Shown one piece after another: positions 8,348-18,400 of a stretch of DNA of 64,000 nt. The notes beneath the pieces were generated by a model. That model was given only the letters and a program-made list of their open reading frames with translations, made no database searches and was not told the origin of the DNA. How positions within the stretch are numbered: the first letter of the stretch is position 1; every line of letters begins with the position of its first letter. The position numbers and the translations under genes were made by a program. The DNA comes from Alphaproteobacteria bacterium (GTDB lineage: Bacteria; Pseudomonadota; Alphaproteobacteria; MPNO01; UBA2964): contig WLWZ01000006.1 of assembly GCA_012103315.1 (NCBI GenBank), positions 161,474 to 225,473 of the forward strand, in the 5' to 3' direction.

Positions 8348-9004
8348 ATGAAATTACGCGTTTTGATCGCAGTATTTTGTTTCCAGCTGGTGGGGTTAAG
8401 CGCCTCTGCCGGGATCATTTCGCTTACCCAACATGACATCGTAAACCAGTTTGACGTTGCCAGCACCGGCACGCTGGTTGTTGCCAATAGTCTCGGTGCT
8501 TCGCCGATTACCGGAACAATTAATGGTGTGGCATTCGGCACTGATCAGTCTGGCATTGGTAATTTCACCAATGGCGGCGGCAATTTTTCGAACCAATATG
8601 GTACGGCAACCGGCCTGGACCGGGTTCTCAGTAATCTGGTTTTCACCCCAAATACTGCGCCGGGTACGTTGACGCTCGGTGGACTGACGGTTGGTAATAC
8701 CTACCGTCTTCAGCTTCTGTTTTCTAATGTGCCGAATAGTACAGGTGACGATCAGCGAATTTCCGTACTCGGCAGCAATATCGACATCGTCAATATGGGA
8801 AATCGCGGCATCAATGTCGTCGCCGAATTTACCGCTGATACAGCATCCTTGCTGACGTCATTTATCGATCAGGGCAATCGAACTATTCTCAACGGTTATG
8901 CTTTGCATGATGTCACCCAGGCTTCGGCACCTGGCACGATGACGATCTTTGGTCTCAGCGTATTTGGGCTTGGGATCGTTCGCCGACGGCGTAAAGCGCT
9001 TTAG
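8348..9004 (+). CDS. PEP-CTERM-like exported protein (218 aa)
   Basis: The signal peptide ends near residue 20 (GLSASA-G). The mature part is beta-rich, with LTLGGLTVGNTYRLQLLFSN and a closing LNGYALHDV, resembling the galactose-binding-like sandwich modules often found in such surface proteins (inference). The tail ASAPGTMTIFGLSVFGLGI followed by RRRRK is a sorting signal with Ala-Pro-Gly in place of Glu-Pro-Gly. Transcription is expected from the sigma-54 promoter just upstream. The ATG is used rather than the adjoining TTG. It converges with the HIT gene, with 9 bp between them. Confidence 0.8.
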   Translation: MKLRVLIAVFCFQLVGLSASAGIISLTQHDIVNQFDVASTGTLVVANSLGASPITGTINGVAFGTDQSGIGNFTNGGGNFSNQYGTATGLDRVLSNLVFTPNTAPGTLTLGGLTVGNTYRLQLLFSNVPNSTGDDQRISVLGSNIDIVNMGNRGINVVAEFTADTASLLTSFIDQGNRTILNGYALHDVTQASAPGTMTIFGLSVFGLGIVRRRRKAL

Positions 9005-9013
9005 CCGTTCCGA

Positions 9014-9433
9014 CTACTGCAGCGCGTTTTGGAGCTGCTCTGTTAAATTTTTGAGTTCGGTCTGTTCATACGGTATTGGTGTATGCGCACCCCACACAGG
9101 TCCCGGCCAGGCATCATCATCGGCATGGCGCGCCACAACGTGGATATGCAGTTGGGAGACGATATTGCCGAGCGCGCCGACGTTGATTTTGTTCGGTGTA
9201 AACAAATCAGCGAGAACTCGCGAAGCGCGATCAAGTTCAGAGATCAGGAGTGTTTGATCTGCGGGCGCAAGATCGTGAATCTCTTTCATGTCCGCCCGCG
9301 CTGGCACCAGGATTATCCACGGGTAGCGGCTGTCATTCATCAGGAGAACACGGCATAACGGCCAGCGCGTGAGCTCAACTGTATCGGCGGCGAGCGTGTC
9401 ATTGAGAATGAAATTGGACATCAGTGAACTCAT
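9014..9433 (-). CDS. HIT-family nucleotide hydrolase/transferase
   Basis: 139 aa. The histidine-triad region reads QLHIHVVAR (H96, H98), followed by DDDAWPGPVWG, a combination typical of a proteobacterial HIT subfamily. HIT proteins hydrolyse or transfer nucleoside phosphoramidates and dinucleotides; the exact substrate of this branch is not known to me. The third His of the classical motif is replaced, as is usual in this branch. A shorter start at the ATG four codons downstream is possible. Confidence 0.88.
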   Translation of the reverse strand: MSSLMSNFILNDTLAADTVELTRWPLCRVLLMNDSRYPWIILVPARADMKEIHDLAPADQTLLISELDRASRVLADLFTPNKINVGALGNIVSQLHIHVVARHADDDAWPGPVWGAHTPIPYEQTELKNLTEQLQNALQ

Positions 9434-9533
9434 CTATTTGAGCCGCAACGATATTGTGAAACGGCGGCTGTTATGATACCAAGACCTTGGGTCGGTGGTG
9501 TTGAATATTAGTATCTCTTTGTATGAGAAGTGA

Positions 9534-11300
9534 ATGGCTATCACTGATCTAAAACCCTCACTTCCTAAGAACAGTTTGCGCGTTCAGCTCGCCATGACAA
9601 CGGCGATGGCTGGAGTCCTCTTTAGCTATGGCGGTAAGCAGGCCTATGCCGGTGCCTGTACCGGCGGTGCCGGGGTCTATTCCTGTTCTGGAATTGCTAA
9701 TCCGGGAACCGATGCTCAACAAAATTTGAATGGGGTGCCGGGTGGGGCTGTCAGCATTACGACGACCGCCGGGTTTGGGATCGATACCGCTGCGACTGCG
9801 GCGATAAGAAGTCAAGGCATCAATACCGCAGGGATCAGCATAACCGACAATAATGCGTCAACCATTCGGGGCAGTAGCACTGGAATTCATGCCCAGCAAA
9901 GTGGTGCGACGAGTAGCGGCGATATAACGATCACGAGCAATGGCCTCATCGAAGGTGGGTCTAACGGGATCTATGCGTTCAATCTTGCGACTGGTGGTAA
10001 TCTCCAGATCACCGCCAATGACGTATCCGGAGGTTTTGTTAACGGTATAATTGCCTCGGCTGACAACAATATTGATATTACGACAAACGGTACGGTTACG
10101 GGAAACCAGAGAGGGATTGAGTCTTTCGCGAATACTCTGGGAAGTGGCAATAATACGATCGTAATCAATGGCAGCGTCACCGGCACTTCCGCAATCGGTG
10201 TCGGTGTCGTTGGCACGGCCTATAACGGTGGCAGCCTGTCGATCTCGGTCGCTGCAGGCGGTTCTGTCAATGGTGCCCAGACTGGAATTGTCTCCTATGT
10301 TAATGCCGCCTCGACGGCCGCAATTACGGTAAGCGGAACCGTTACAGGCGGAACCCGAGCGGGCATCGATAGTAATTTCTTTTCCACCGGCGGAACGACA
10401 AATATCACGTTGAATAATGGCGCGAATGTTAGTGCCACCTCGGGTGTCGCTATCTCCAACGGTATTTATGGTGCTTCAAACTACGACAACACGGCAAATG
10501 TTATCGTGAATAATGGTGCTGTCGTTACCGGTGACATTAATTTGGGTGATGGAACGGACACGGCTACTTTTAATACCGGCGCCGCTGTTAATGGCGCGGT
10601 CAATATGGGGAGTGGCACAGACACGATTACCTTCAACGGCGGTGATTTTACCAACATTACGACCGTCGATGGTGGTAGTGGCACCGACACGATGACGATC
10701 ACAAACGGGTTTGTTGGAACCAGCGGTAATATCGTCAATGTTGAAAACCTGACCATCGGTAGTGGTGGCACAGTCCATTTCACTGGTGCGCTGGCCCACG
10801 ATACCGTTGCGGTGCAAACTGGCGGCACGTTAAGCGGAGGCAATTTACCGATTGCGACCAATATCACGGGTAGTCTTGATCTCGGAGTGGGATCAACAGT
10901 ACTGGCTGAATTGGGCGGGACCTCCAGCACTCAATACGATCAAATCGATGTTGCGAACGCCACAACGCTGGCCGCTGGCGCAATCTTCGATGTCGATTTT
11001 ATCAGTGGTTTCTCCGCATCGCTGGGCGAATTCTTTGACATTGTTATCGCTGACAGTTTCATCGGCGATATCAACGATCTGATATTCGATTTCTCCGGTG
11101 CCGCGCTTGGTATTGGGCTCGGCTGGGAGGCTTCTTTCGTCGCCGCAGGCGGGTCAGATGAGGCGCTGCGTCTTACAGTTGTTGTCGATGATACGCCAGT
11201 TCCGGGGCCGTCAACTATACTTACACTGAGCGTTGGGCTGTTTGGGCTTTACAGGTTGCGGCGTCAGCGTAAGCATCGGTCGTCCCAGGCCGTCGCCTAA
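9534..11300 (+). CDS. Beta-solenoid adhesin-like protein with sorting tail
   Basis: 588 aa. A signal peptide with a long n-region (about 1-40) ends AYA-G, followed by CTGGAGVYSCSG, the same mature start as the second half of the 15409 gene. Residues about 50-430 are Gly/Thr/Asn-rich short repeats (NGTVTG, GDGTDTATF, GSGTDTITF) expected to form a right-handed beta-solenoid like an autotransporter passenger. A conserved end domain (DIDFxxGF-like, here DVDFISGFSASLG) precedes the tail PVPGPSTILTLSVGLFGL with basic residues. There is no beta-barrel, so attachment would be through the tail. The likely role is adhesion or matrix. Confidence 0.8.
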   Translation: MAITDLKPSLPKNSLRVQLAMTTAMAGVLFSYGGKQAYAGACTGGAGVYSCSGIANPGTDAQQNLNGVPGGAVSITTTAGFGIDTAATAAIRSQGINTAGISITDNNASTIRGSSTGIHAQQSGATSSGDITITSNGLIEGGSNGIYAFNLATGGNLQITANDVSGGFVNGIIASADNNIDITTNGTVTGNQRGIESFANTLGSGNNTIVINGSVTGTSAIGVGVVGTAYNGGSLSISVAAGGSVNGAQTGIVSYVNAASTAAITVSGTVTGGTRAGIDSNFFSTGGTTNITLNNGANVSATSGVAISNGIYGASNYDNTANVIVNNGAVVTGDINLGDGTDTATFNTGAAVNGAVNMGSGTDTITFNGGDFTNITTVDGGSGTDTMTITNGFVGTSGNIVNVENLTIGSGGTVHFTGALAHDTVAVQTGGTLSGGNLPIATNITGSLDLGVGSTVLAELGGTSSTQYDQIDVANATTLAAGAIFDVDFISGFSASLGEFFDIVIADSFIGDINDLIFDFSGAALGIGLGWEASFVAAGGSDEALRLTVVVDDTPVPGPSTILTLSVGLFGLYRLRRQRKHRSSQAVA

Positions 11301-11382
11301 ATTTAAATCTCAAAAATCCCGATTGTTTTTTTCGACCAATTTGTCCTAGGTTTGCGCGACAATAACTTGGGGCAGGCATCTC

Positions 11383-12525
11383 TTGGCCGATATTCACGAT
11401 GTCATTGATGTGATCTATGCACAGGCCGCTGGCAATGGCGACTGGCGGCAACCGTTATCGATGATCCAGGAGCTGGTGTCATCCAAGGGCGCGTTTTTTA
11501 CCGGCCACGACATTGTTGAGGCCAAGCCAACCTTTCGTTTGTCGTCACGCGGGCTGGTTGCGACCGAAGACGATTATGATCTGAAAATGTATCGCGCTAA
11601 TGAACGGATAAAGCTCCTGCTTAAACACCCGACCGGGTCATCGATTACCGGCGGTGAGCTGACCTCTGACGCGGAATTTGAGCGCAGCGCGTTTTATCTT
11701 AGTTTTATGAAGGATCATGATTTGTTCCATACTGGTGGCACCATTCTCGAGAATAATTATCTCAAGGCGCTGACGTTTGGGGCGATCCGCGAGAAAGGCG
11801 CTGGGGATTATACCCCGGCGGAAATGAAAGATCTGGCGATCCTTGCACGGCATGCGCATCGGGCTTTGAAAGTCCGTGAAGTGATAGAGGATCGCGATGC
11901 CGCCTATCGGGTGCGCGATGAACTTGGTGACAAGATCAATGCCGGGATGTTCACGCTCGACCGGGAAGGCCGGGTCCTTGCGACAAATGTCGAAGCCGAT
12001 GCGGTGCTGGGTGACGAGGATGGCGTGTCGATAGTAAAAGACCGTCTGGCCTTTGCCGCACCGACCGCAAACGGTCATCTGCGGCATATTTTGTACAGCC
12101 AGTCGGGCGATGGTTTTGAAGAGCTCGAAGACGACCCGCCACCCAACATGTTCGGGATTAATCGGCCTTCGGGCGAGACCCCCTATTGGGTGACCTGGAT
12201 GCCCGCGACCGATACGCGCTCCATTCTGACATCGCATTTTTCTGGCCTGCCGCAGCCGGCTATATTGGTTTTTGTGACAGATAGTGCTCGGCGCTGGACC
12301 GTGTCGATTGATACCCTGAAAGAACATTTCGGACTGACCGATAAGGAAGCCTGCATCGTGGCGGCATTGGTGTCAGGCGAAACCACCGAAGAGATTAGCC
12401 GGTCGCATGAGATCTCGATCAATACGATTAAAACCCATCTCAAACGGATATTCGACAAGACCGGGACGTCGAGCCAGATCGCGCTGGTTCGACTGGTTCT
12501 GCGCGCCCATGCCGTTGTTTCCTGA
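11383..12525 (+). CDS. LuxR-type transcriptional regulator
   Basis: 380 aa, starting at TTG with GGCAGG upstream; no in-frame ATG is close. The C-terminal region (about 310-375) is a LuxR helix-turn-helix: FGLTDKEACIVAALVSGETTEEI and then INTIKTHLKRIFDKTGTSSQ. The N-terminal 300 residues look like a PAS/GAF-type sensor (MFTLDREGRVLATNVEADAV). It abuts the TRAP permease gene with no gap (TGA directly followed by ATG), so it is probably the local regulator of TRAP system 2 and translated in coupling with it. The ligand sensed is unknown. Confidence 0.88.
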   Translation: MADIHDVIDVIYAQAAGNGDWRQPLSMIQELVSSKGAFFTGHDIVEAKPTFRLSSRGLVATEDDYDLKMYRANERIKLLLKHPTGSSITGGELTSDAEFERSAFYLSFMKDHDLFHTGGTILENNYLKALTFGAIREKGAGDYTPAEMKDLAILARHAHRALKVREVIEDRDAAYRVRDELGDKINAGMFTLDREGRVLATNVEADAVLGDEDGVSIVKDRLAFAAPTANGHLRHILYSQSGDGFEELEDDPPPNMFGINRPSGETPYWVTWMPATDTRSILTSHFSGLPQPAILVFVTDSARRWTVSIDTLKEHFGLTDKEACIVAALVSGETTEEISRSHEISINTIKTHLKRIFDKTGTSSQIALVRLVLRAHAVVS

Positions 12526-13812
12526 ATGACTTTTCTCGTTCTCGGTGTAACCGCGGTGTTTTTGCTGGGCGGTGTCGGGATCGCCTATGTCATCGGAGCG
12601 GGGTCAGTGCTCGGCTTTATTGCAGCGGGGCAGGATATCTATCTTGCGGTTTTGCCGCAGCGTATTTTCTCACAGCTCGATTTGTTCGCGTTGATGGCGC
12701 TGCCGTTGTTTATCCTAACCGGCGAGATCATGAACCGGTCCGGTATCACTAGGGTGATCGTGAATTTGATGATGGCGCTGGTTGGACGGGTCAAAGGTGG
12801 TCTCGGTCATGCGAATATTCTGACGAGTGTCTTCTTCGGCGGTGTGTCGGGTTCCGCAATCGCGGATACCGCAGCATTGTCGAACACGCTGGTCCCCGCC
12901 ATGGTCGAACGCGGCTATCGCCGCTCCTATGCCGCAGCACTGACGGCGGCCTCGTCGATCATTGGCCCGATCATTCCGCCGAGCATCATTCTCATCCTTT
13001 ACGGCGCGTTGATGGAGACATCGGTGACCGCATTGTTTGTCGCCGGAATCGTACCGGGGTTGTTGTTGGCAGCTTCCTTGATGGTGGCGAACGCAATATG
13101 TGCAAGACGTGAAGATCACCGAGAGGAAAACGAAAAGGATGACCCTGTTTTATCCCGGAGCATTATCGCAGCTTTGCCAGCCTTGTCTCTTCCAGTTATT
13201 ATTCTCGGCGGCATCGTTGGCGGGGTCACCACACCAACCGAAGCGGCGGCAATTGCCGTGGTCGCGGCGCTAATTGTCGGTAGCCGGCAGGATGGTATGA
13301 ACGCACAAATTTTCTGGCAGGCTGTACAGACTACGGTCCGGCTGACGGGGTCGGTGTTTATGATCCTCGCCGCTGTCGCGGTGTTTGGTTATCTCGCCGG
13401 CTTGTTGCAGTGGCCACAATCGTTAGCGGGGTGGGTGTCAGGAACGGGGTTGTCCGGTCTTGAGCTGTTACTGGCGATCAACCTGTTATTTCTGGTGGTC
13501 GGGATGGTGCTCGATTTACCAGTGGCATTGTTTTTGATAGTGCCAGTGATTGCCCCGCTGGCTTTGGCGCAGGGCGTTGATCCGACCCATCTCGGGATCG
13601 TGTTGTGTTTCAATCTTTGTATCGGGCTGACGCCGCCGCCCTTTGGCGCGTGTCTCGCGGTCACGGCTTCAGTCGCGGGGGTAGAGTATAAAAAGATCGC
13701 CCGTGCAGTGTTGACATTTGTCGCAGCGGAAATCCTTGTGTTGGGATGTTTAATATTGTTTCCACAAATCAGCTTGTTCTTGCCACGCCTTGCCGGCTTC
13801 GTCGCCGGGTAG
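12526..13812 (+). CDS. dctM: TRAP transporter large permease (DctM), system 2
   Basis: 428 aa, polytopic, with the DctM signatures GVSGSAIADTAALSNTLVPAM, split here as GVSGSAIADTAALS, and IIPPSIILILYG. The gene order luxR-dctM-dctP-dctQ is unusual; dctP more often comes first. It starts directly after the regulator stop codon, implying translational coupling. It forms the channel subunit with the small permease encoded two genes downstream. Confidence 0.92.
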   Translation: MTFLVLGVTAVFLLGGVGIAYVIGAGSVLGFIAAGQDIYLAVLPQRIFSQLDLFALMALPLFILTGEIMNRSGITRVIVNLMMALVGRVKGGLGHANILTSVFFGGVSGSAIADTAALSNTLVPAMVERGYRRSYAAALTAASSIIGPIIPPSIILILYGALMETSVTALFVAGIVPGLLLAASLMVANAICARREDHREENEKDDPVLSRSIIAALPALSLPVIILGGIVGGVTTPTEAAAIAVVAALIVGSRQDGMNAQIFWQAVQTTVRLTGSVFMILAAVAVFGYLAGLLQWPQSLAGWVSGTGLSGLELLLAINLLFLVVGMVLDLPVALFLIVPVIAPLALAQGVDPTHLGIVLCFNLCIGLTPPPFGACLAVTASVAGVEYKKIARAVLTFVAAEILVLGCLILFPQISLFLPRLAGFVAG

Positions 13813-13823
13813 AGGAGAATGAA

Positions 13824-14801
13824 ATGAAAACCATAAGTCTGTTTCTCACTGTCCTTCTTTTCTCTATCGGGCAAGGTCGTGCCGCTGAACTCAAGATGGC
13901 GCTCGATAGTCCGCAGGATGTGAAGAAATCCGGCTCTTATGTCTGGGCTCATAGCTTTGCCTCGACCCTGCGCGCAGATGGCATGGCGGTAACCGAATAT
14001 CCACGAGGTGCACTGGGCGGGGAAGATGAACGACTCGATCAAACCCGTCAGGGATTGCTGCAGATCAACATGGCGGCGGTGCGTTCGGCGGGTAAAATCG
14101 ACAGACTGATCTTTGGTCTCTATCTGCCTTATTTGTTTGACGATGATGCGCATCAGATTAAAGCGCTGGAGCAGGCGGGCTTGTCTGAGAAGATCAATAA
14201 GAGCCTGGAGAAAGGCGATATCCGCGTTCTTGCCTTTACGCGTCCCGGTTCCCCCGCCGGTATATTCAATACCAAGCGGTCGATCCGAACTGTCGCCGAT
14301 ATGCAGGGACTGAGAATGCGGGCTCTCGATGCTGGGCAGATTGCGCTCTACAAAGCGTGGGGGGCGACCGGTACCATCGTGTCATGGCGCGAAGTGCCAA
14401 ACGCACTGCAAACCGGCGTTGCTCATGGCTATATCAATCCGTCGATTGCGCCGCTGATTTTTGGTCATACCGGTTTTCTCAAACACTTTACCGATGCGGG
14501 GGCGATTGTCGGTGGGCGGGTCGTGCTGGCGTCACTCAAATGGTATCGCGGTCTGACCGAACAGAAACGACGTTTGATTGGCCAGGCGGCGAAAACGGCA
14601 ACCGCCGCGAACCAGAAATGGCTCAAGAAAACAGGACCAGCGATGCTTGGTCGATTGGAACAAGTTGGAATTACCGTTACGCGATTGGCTCCAGAAGCTC
14701 GCGCTGAATTCGCCCGCCGCGCACGCACGGTTTACAGCGCCGGTGTGCTTTCGCCGGACCAAGTCAAAATCTGGACTGATGCGGTGAAGGCAACGCGCTA
14801 A
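13824..14801 (+). CDS. dctP: TRAP transporter substrate-binding protein (DctP), system 2
   Basis: 325 aa. The start follows GAGGAGA by about 7 bp and gives a signal peptide ending GRA-A; a longer reading from 13746 would overlap dctM by 67 bp without adding signal character. The ligand-binding Arg fits DMQGLRMRALDAGQIALY. The receptor hands an organic anion to the DctM/DctQ pair encoded on either side. It is only distantly similar to the DctP of system 1, so a different ligand is likely. Confidence 0.9.
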   Translation: MKTISLFLTVLLFSIGQGRAAELKMALDSPQDVKKSGSYVWAHSFASTLRADGMAVTEYPRGALGGEDERLDQTRQGLLQINMAAVRSAGKIDRLIFGLYLPYLFDDDAHQIKALEQAGLSEKINKSLEKGDIRVLAFTRPGSPAGIFNTKRSIRTVADMQGLRMRALDAGQIALYKAWGATGTIVSWREVPNALQTGVAHGYINPSIAPLIFGHTGFLKHFTDAGAIVGGRVVLASLKWYRGLTEQKRRLIGQAAKTATAANQKWLKKTGPAMLGRLEQVGITVTRLAPEARAEFARRARTVYSAGVLSPDQVKIWTDAVKATR

Positions 14802-15251
14802 ATGATGATGGCTTTTCACACTCTCAGCGATGTTCTCGACCGGGTGTGCCGGGCAGTGGCGGGGTGTGCGTTGATCGTGCTGTTGCTTGTGGTTTTGATT
14901 CAGCTCGTCGCGCGATACGTCCTCGATAGCCCACCTGTCTGGACCGAGGAATTAGCACGTTATGCGATGATCTGGGCCGGGCTGTTGGGTGCGACCGTCG
15001 CCTTCAAGGTAGCGAGTGATCCGGTTATTGCGAACATCTTTCCGGAGAAACTGTCCCGAGCAATCCAGACAATCGCTGTTTTGGTCTTTCTGCTTCCTAT
15101 TATCGCTGTCAGCCGAGGCTTTCTCGGACGGGCCGCAGAACTGTCCAGCGAAGTTCTCGGTATCTCGATGATTTTTGTTGTTGCGGCGGTACCCGTTGCG
15201 GCGATGGTCATCTTGATCCACCTCATGGCACGGCTCGCAACCCGGCCTTAG
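14802..15251 (+). CDS. dctQ: TRAP transporter small permease (DctQ), system 2
   Basis: 149 aa with four hydrophobic segments; the DctQ hallmark PPVWTEELARYAMIWAGLLG is clear. The start follows the dctP stop directly, with three consecutive ATG codons, so the first residue is uncertain by two codons. Last gene of the luxR-dctM-dctP-dctQ unit. Confidence 0.9.
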   Translation: MMMAFHTLSDVLDRVCRAVAGCALIVLLLVVLIQLVARYVLDSPPVWTEELARYAMIWAGLLGATVAFKVASDPVIANIFPEKLSRAIQTIAVLVFLLPIIAVSRGFLGRAAELSSEVLGISMIFVVAAVPVAAMVILIHLMARLATRP

Positions 15252-15297
15252 CGTCAAGTTTTCACGCCTAAAACGCGCAAATCTTTATTTTCCGATA

Positions 15298-15313
15298 TCA
15301 CCCGTTCGGGTGA
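15298..15313. other. Perfect hairpin after dctQ
   Basis: TCACCCG-TT-CGGGTGA is a perfect 7-bp inverted repeat 47 bp beyond the dctQ stop and about 95 bp before the fusion gene start. No T run follows, so it may be an operator, a leader hairpin or a weak terminator. Confidence 0.35.
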
Positions 15314-15408
15314 CGCGGGTACGCCGCGATTCCCGCTAGTTTCCGCATGTCGTTTGGGGGGATGGCATACGCCGATTTTTTGGGCGTGAAATAAAAGGAA
15401 AATTGGCT

Positions 15409-18400
15409 GTGAAAGCGCAAATATTGTTTCTGAAATATCTACTGATCATGCTGTTTGTCGGACTCATTGCAGGACCAGCGAAGGCGGCGCCTATCACCAT
15501 TCCCGTTGGCCTAAATCCTGGTGATCAGTATCGGTTAGCTTTTGTGACCAGCACGACAACAGATGCGGTCAATACCAATATTTCCTTTTACAACAATTTC
15601 GTCACATCTTTGGCCAATTCAGTTTCGGAACTCGCAGACCTCGGTACAACCTGGACAGTGATTGGCTCTTCAGGGGCGATTGGCGCCAGGAACAATACCA
15701 ACACGAACCCAAACACAGAAACCGGTGTTGGGATTTACAGGACAGATGGCAATAAAATAGCCGATGACAATGCAGATCTTTGGGACGGTCATCTCGATTT
15801 AGCGCTTAATAGAAACGAAAACGGAAACGCGATAACAGGCGGAGAACTCAGAGTTTGGACGGGGACAGACACAAACGGGTCCAAGAGAGCCATACTGGGT
15901 GGTTTTCTCTTTGTTACGTTTGGAAAACTTGACGTTACCGGTAACAATTGGATTGCACGAAATGAGCTGAATAAAGTTTCGAGCCTTCGTCTTTACGCCA
16001 TTTCAGACGTCCTCACGGTTGCCGATGAAGAAGTTGCTGTTCCAGCTCCGGGGTCGCTCGGTATTTTGGCTTTGGGGCTACTGGGCATTGGCGCAATGCG
16101 CAGACGATCACAAAGAAAACGTTATCATTTCCTGTCGTTTCATAGAACACCTGCTCGTTCTTTATGGCTGGTATTGACGACTTTTGTCGTCGTTCTGGCC
16201 GGTGGTAAACCAGTTGATGCTGGTGTCTGTGTCGTTGATGGCGGGATCGGCACCTATAGTTGTTCCGGCACGGCGAATGCTGGCACGGATACGACCAATG
16301 GCGGGCTTTCTGATCCTTTGGCACCGGGCGTGCCAGTCACCATCAACACTGTCGCGGGTTTTGGTCTCAGCACAGCGGCATCCCAAGGTTTTAATATTGA
16401 AAGCACTGGTGGCCTGTCTTTCACTGATGCAAATGGCTCCTCGATCATCGGTAGTGAAAAAGGGATCCGCGCTTTTAACGATACCAGCGGTGCGATCAAT
16501 ATCACGTCAAACGGTCCTATAACGGGGTCGACTAACACCGGCCTTCAGGCGAATAATCAAACCGGGACGACTGATATAAACCTCTCCGTAAATCAGGTGA
16601 CGGGTGCGAATGGGGCAATTGTTGTCGTGAATAGCGGTACCGGTTCCACGACTGTTACATCGACCGGGGTTGTCAGTGGGAGTTCAGGAGACGCTATTAG
16701 CATCGTCGACAATGGAACAACCAGCGGCGCTACAACGGTCACAACGTCGGGTCAGGTCACCTCGACATCGGGCGGCTACGGCATCGATATCCTTAAAAAC
16801 AGTGCAAACGGTGATCTTGTAATTGATACCGCTGGCGTAAAAGGCAGCAGCGGTGGCATTCGGGCACAAAACTTTAGTGGCGGTGGCATAGATTTGACAG
16901 TCGATGGCATCGTCAAAGGAACCAGTAATCTTAAGACGGGAATTCATACGGCGAGTAATGCCAACAAGGTGGTCAATATCACCTTAAATTCAGGGGCTGA
17001 TGTAATAAGTGTGACTGGACGGGCAATAGAAGATTTGGCCGGCCATGCTAACGTTCAAGTTAATGCGGGGGCGAAGGTCACCGGGGCAATAACTCTAGGG
17101 GACGGCAATGATACCCTGACCTTCGATGGGGGGAATTTTAACAATGTCAGGCTATACACGGGTGGGAACGGCACGGATAGCATAACCTTCCGCAATCGTA
17201 CTGGTTCTCTCGACGCCGGCGATATTTTCGATTTCGAATCCATCATATTCGGCAGTGGTGCTGATATTTCCGTTTCCGACAAATTCGATGCAGATCTAAT
17301 CGTAGAATCTGGAGGAAATGTTACCGCAAGTACCGGAAACTTAGCATTCGATCCGGGTGATAACGATTTGACCGTGAATGGCGGCTCCGTGACAGGCGAC
17401 GTTCGCATGTTAGTCGGGGTTAATACCATTTCTGTTGGCACTGGCGGTACGATAACGGGTGATGTTTTTACGTCCGCATCAGATGACGTGATGACCGTTA
17501 GTGTTGGTGGCACTGTCACTGGCAACATCGCCATGGAAGATGACAGCGATACCTTGACCGTTTCCGGCTCTGTGACCGGCAACATTGATATGGGGACAGG
17601 GGCAGACAATCTCACCCTTAGATCTGGGAGCACATTTTCCGGGGCAGTTGCCCTGGGAAATGGAAATGACGTGGTCACTTTTGATGGCGGTGATGTTTCT
17701 ACCGTCGCTAGCATTGACGGCGGCAACGGAACCGATGATCGCGTGAACTTTGAAAACGTCACCGCGACTATGGATAGTAGCCTTCTCACTGATGTTGAAA
17801 AGGTAAATATCAATGACGGCGCAACGGTATCACTGACCGGCACCTATGATCAGGAAGTGTCCGTGAATACTGGTGGAACGCTTTCTGGCGGGCTTACCCA
17901 GGGTGCAGGCGACAACGTACTGAAGGTTTCCGGTGGCACAGTTAACGGCAACATAGTTACTGGAGACGGTGTGAATACTGTTAGTGTCGACAATTCAGGT
18001 ATGGTCACCGGAAATATTACATCTGGTATCGATAGCGATGCGGTGACCGTGTCCGACGGTAGTGTTGATGGCAATATTTCTACGGGTGACGGTGTCGATA
18101 CCGTCAAGATTGAAAATGTTGGTTCTGTGACTGGCGACATTTCAACCAGTGCCGGAAACGATATCGTTTCCGTTTCCGATAGCACGGTTGACGGGGATAT
18201 CGGCACTGGTACTGGTGCGGACAACGTCACCATCAATGCAGGTGGTGGGGTAACCGGAACCATCGAAACCGGTGGTTTTACCGATACGGTCACCATCAAT
18301 AGTGGCGGAACACTGACGGGGGACCTGTCGACATCGGATGGTGCAGACACCATTTTGATTGCCGGCGGTACGGTCGCGGGCAATGTCACGACTGGTGGTG

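Noticed and set aside
11638..12327. 229-aa minus-strand frame inside the LuxR gene
   Set aside because: No ribosome site or family match; the plus-strand regulator is clear.
15376..15390. Sigma-54 promoter before the fusion gene (TGGCATA near 15362)
   Set aside because: The -12 half (TTGC) is missing at the required distance and the 17-bp upstream element is absent.
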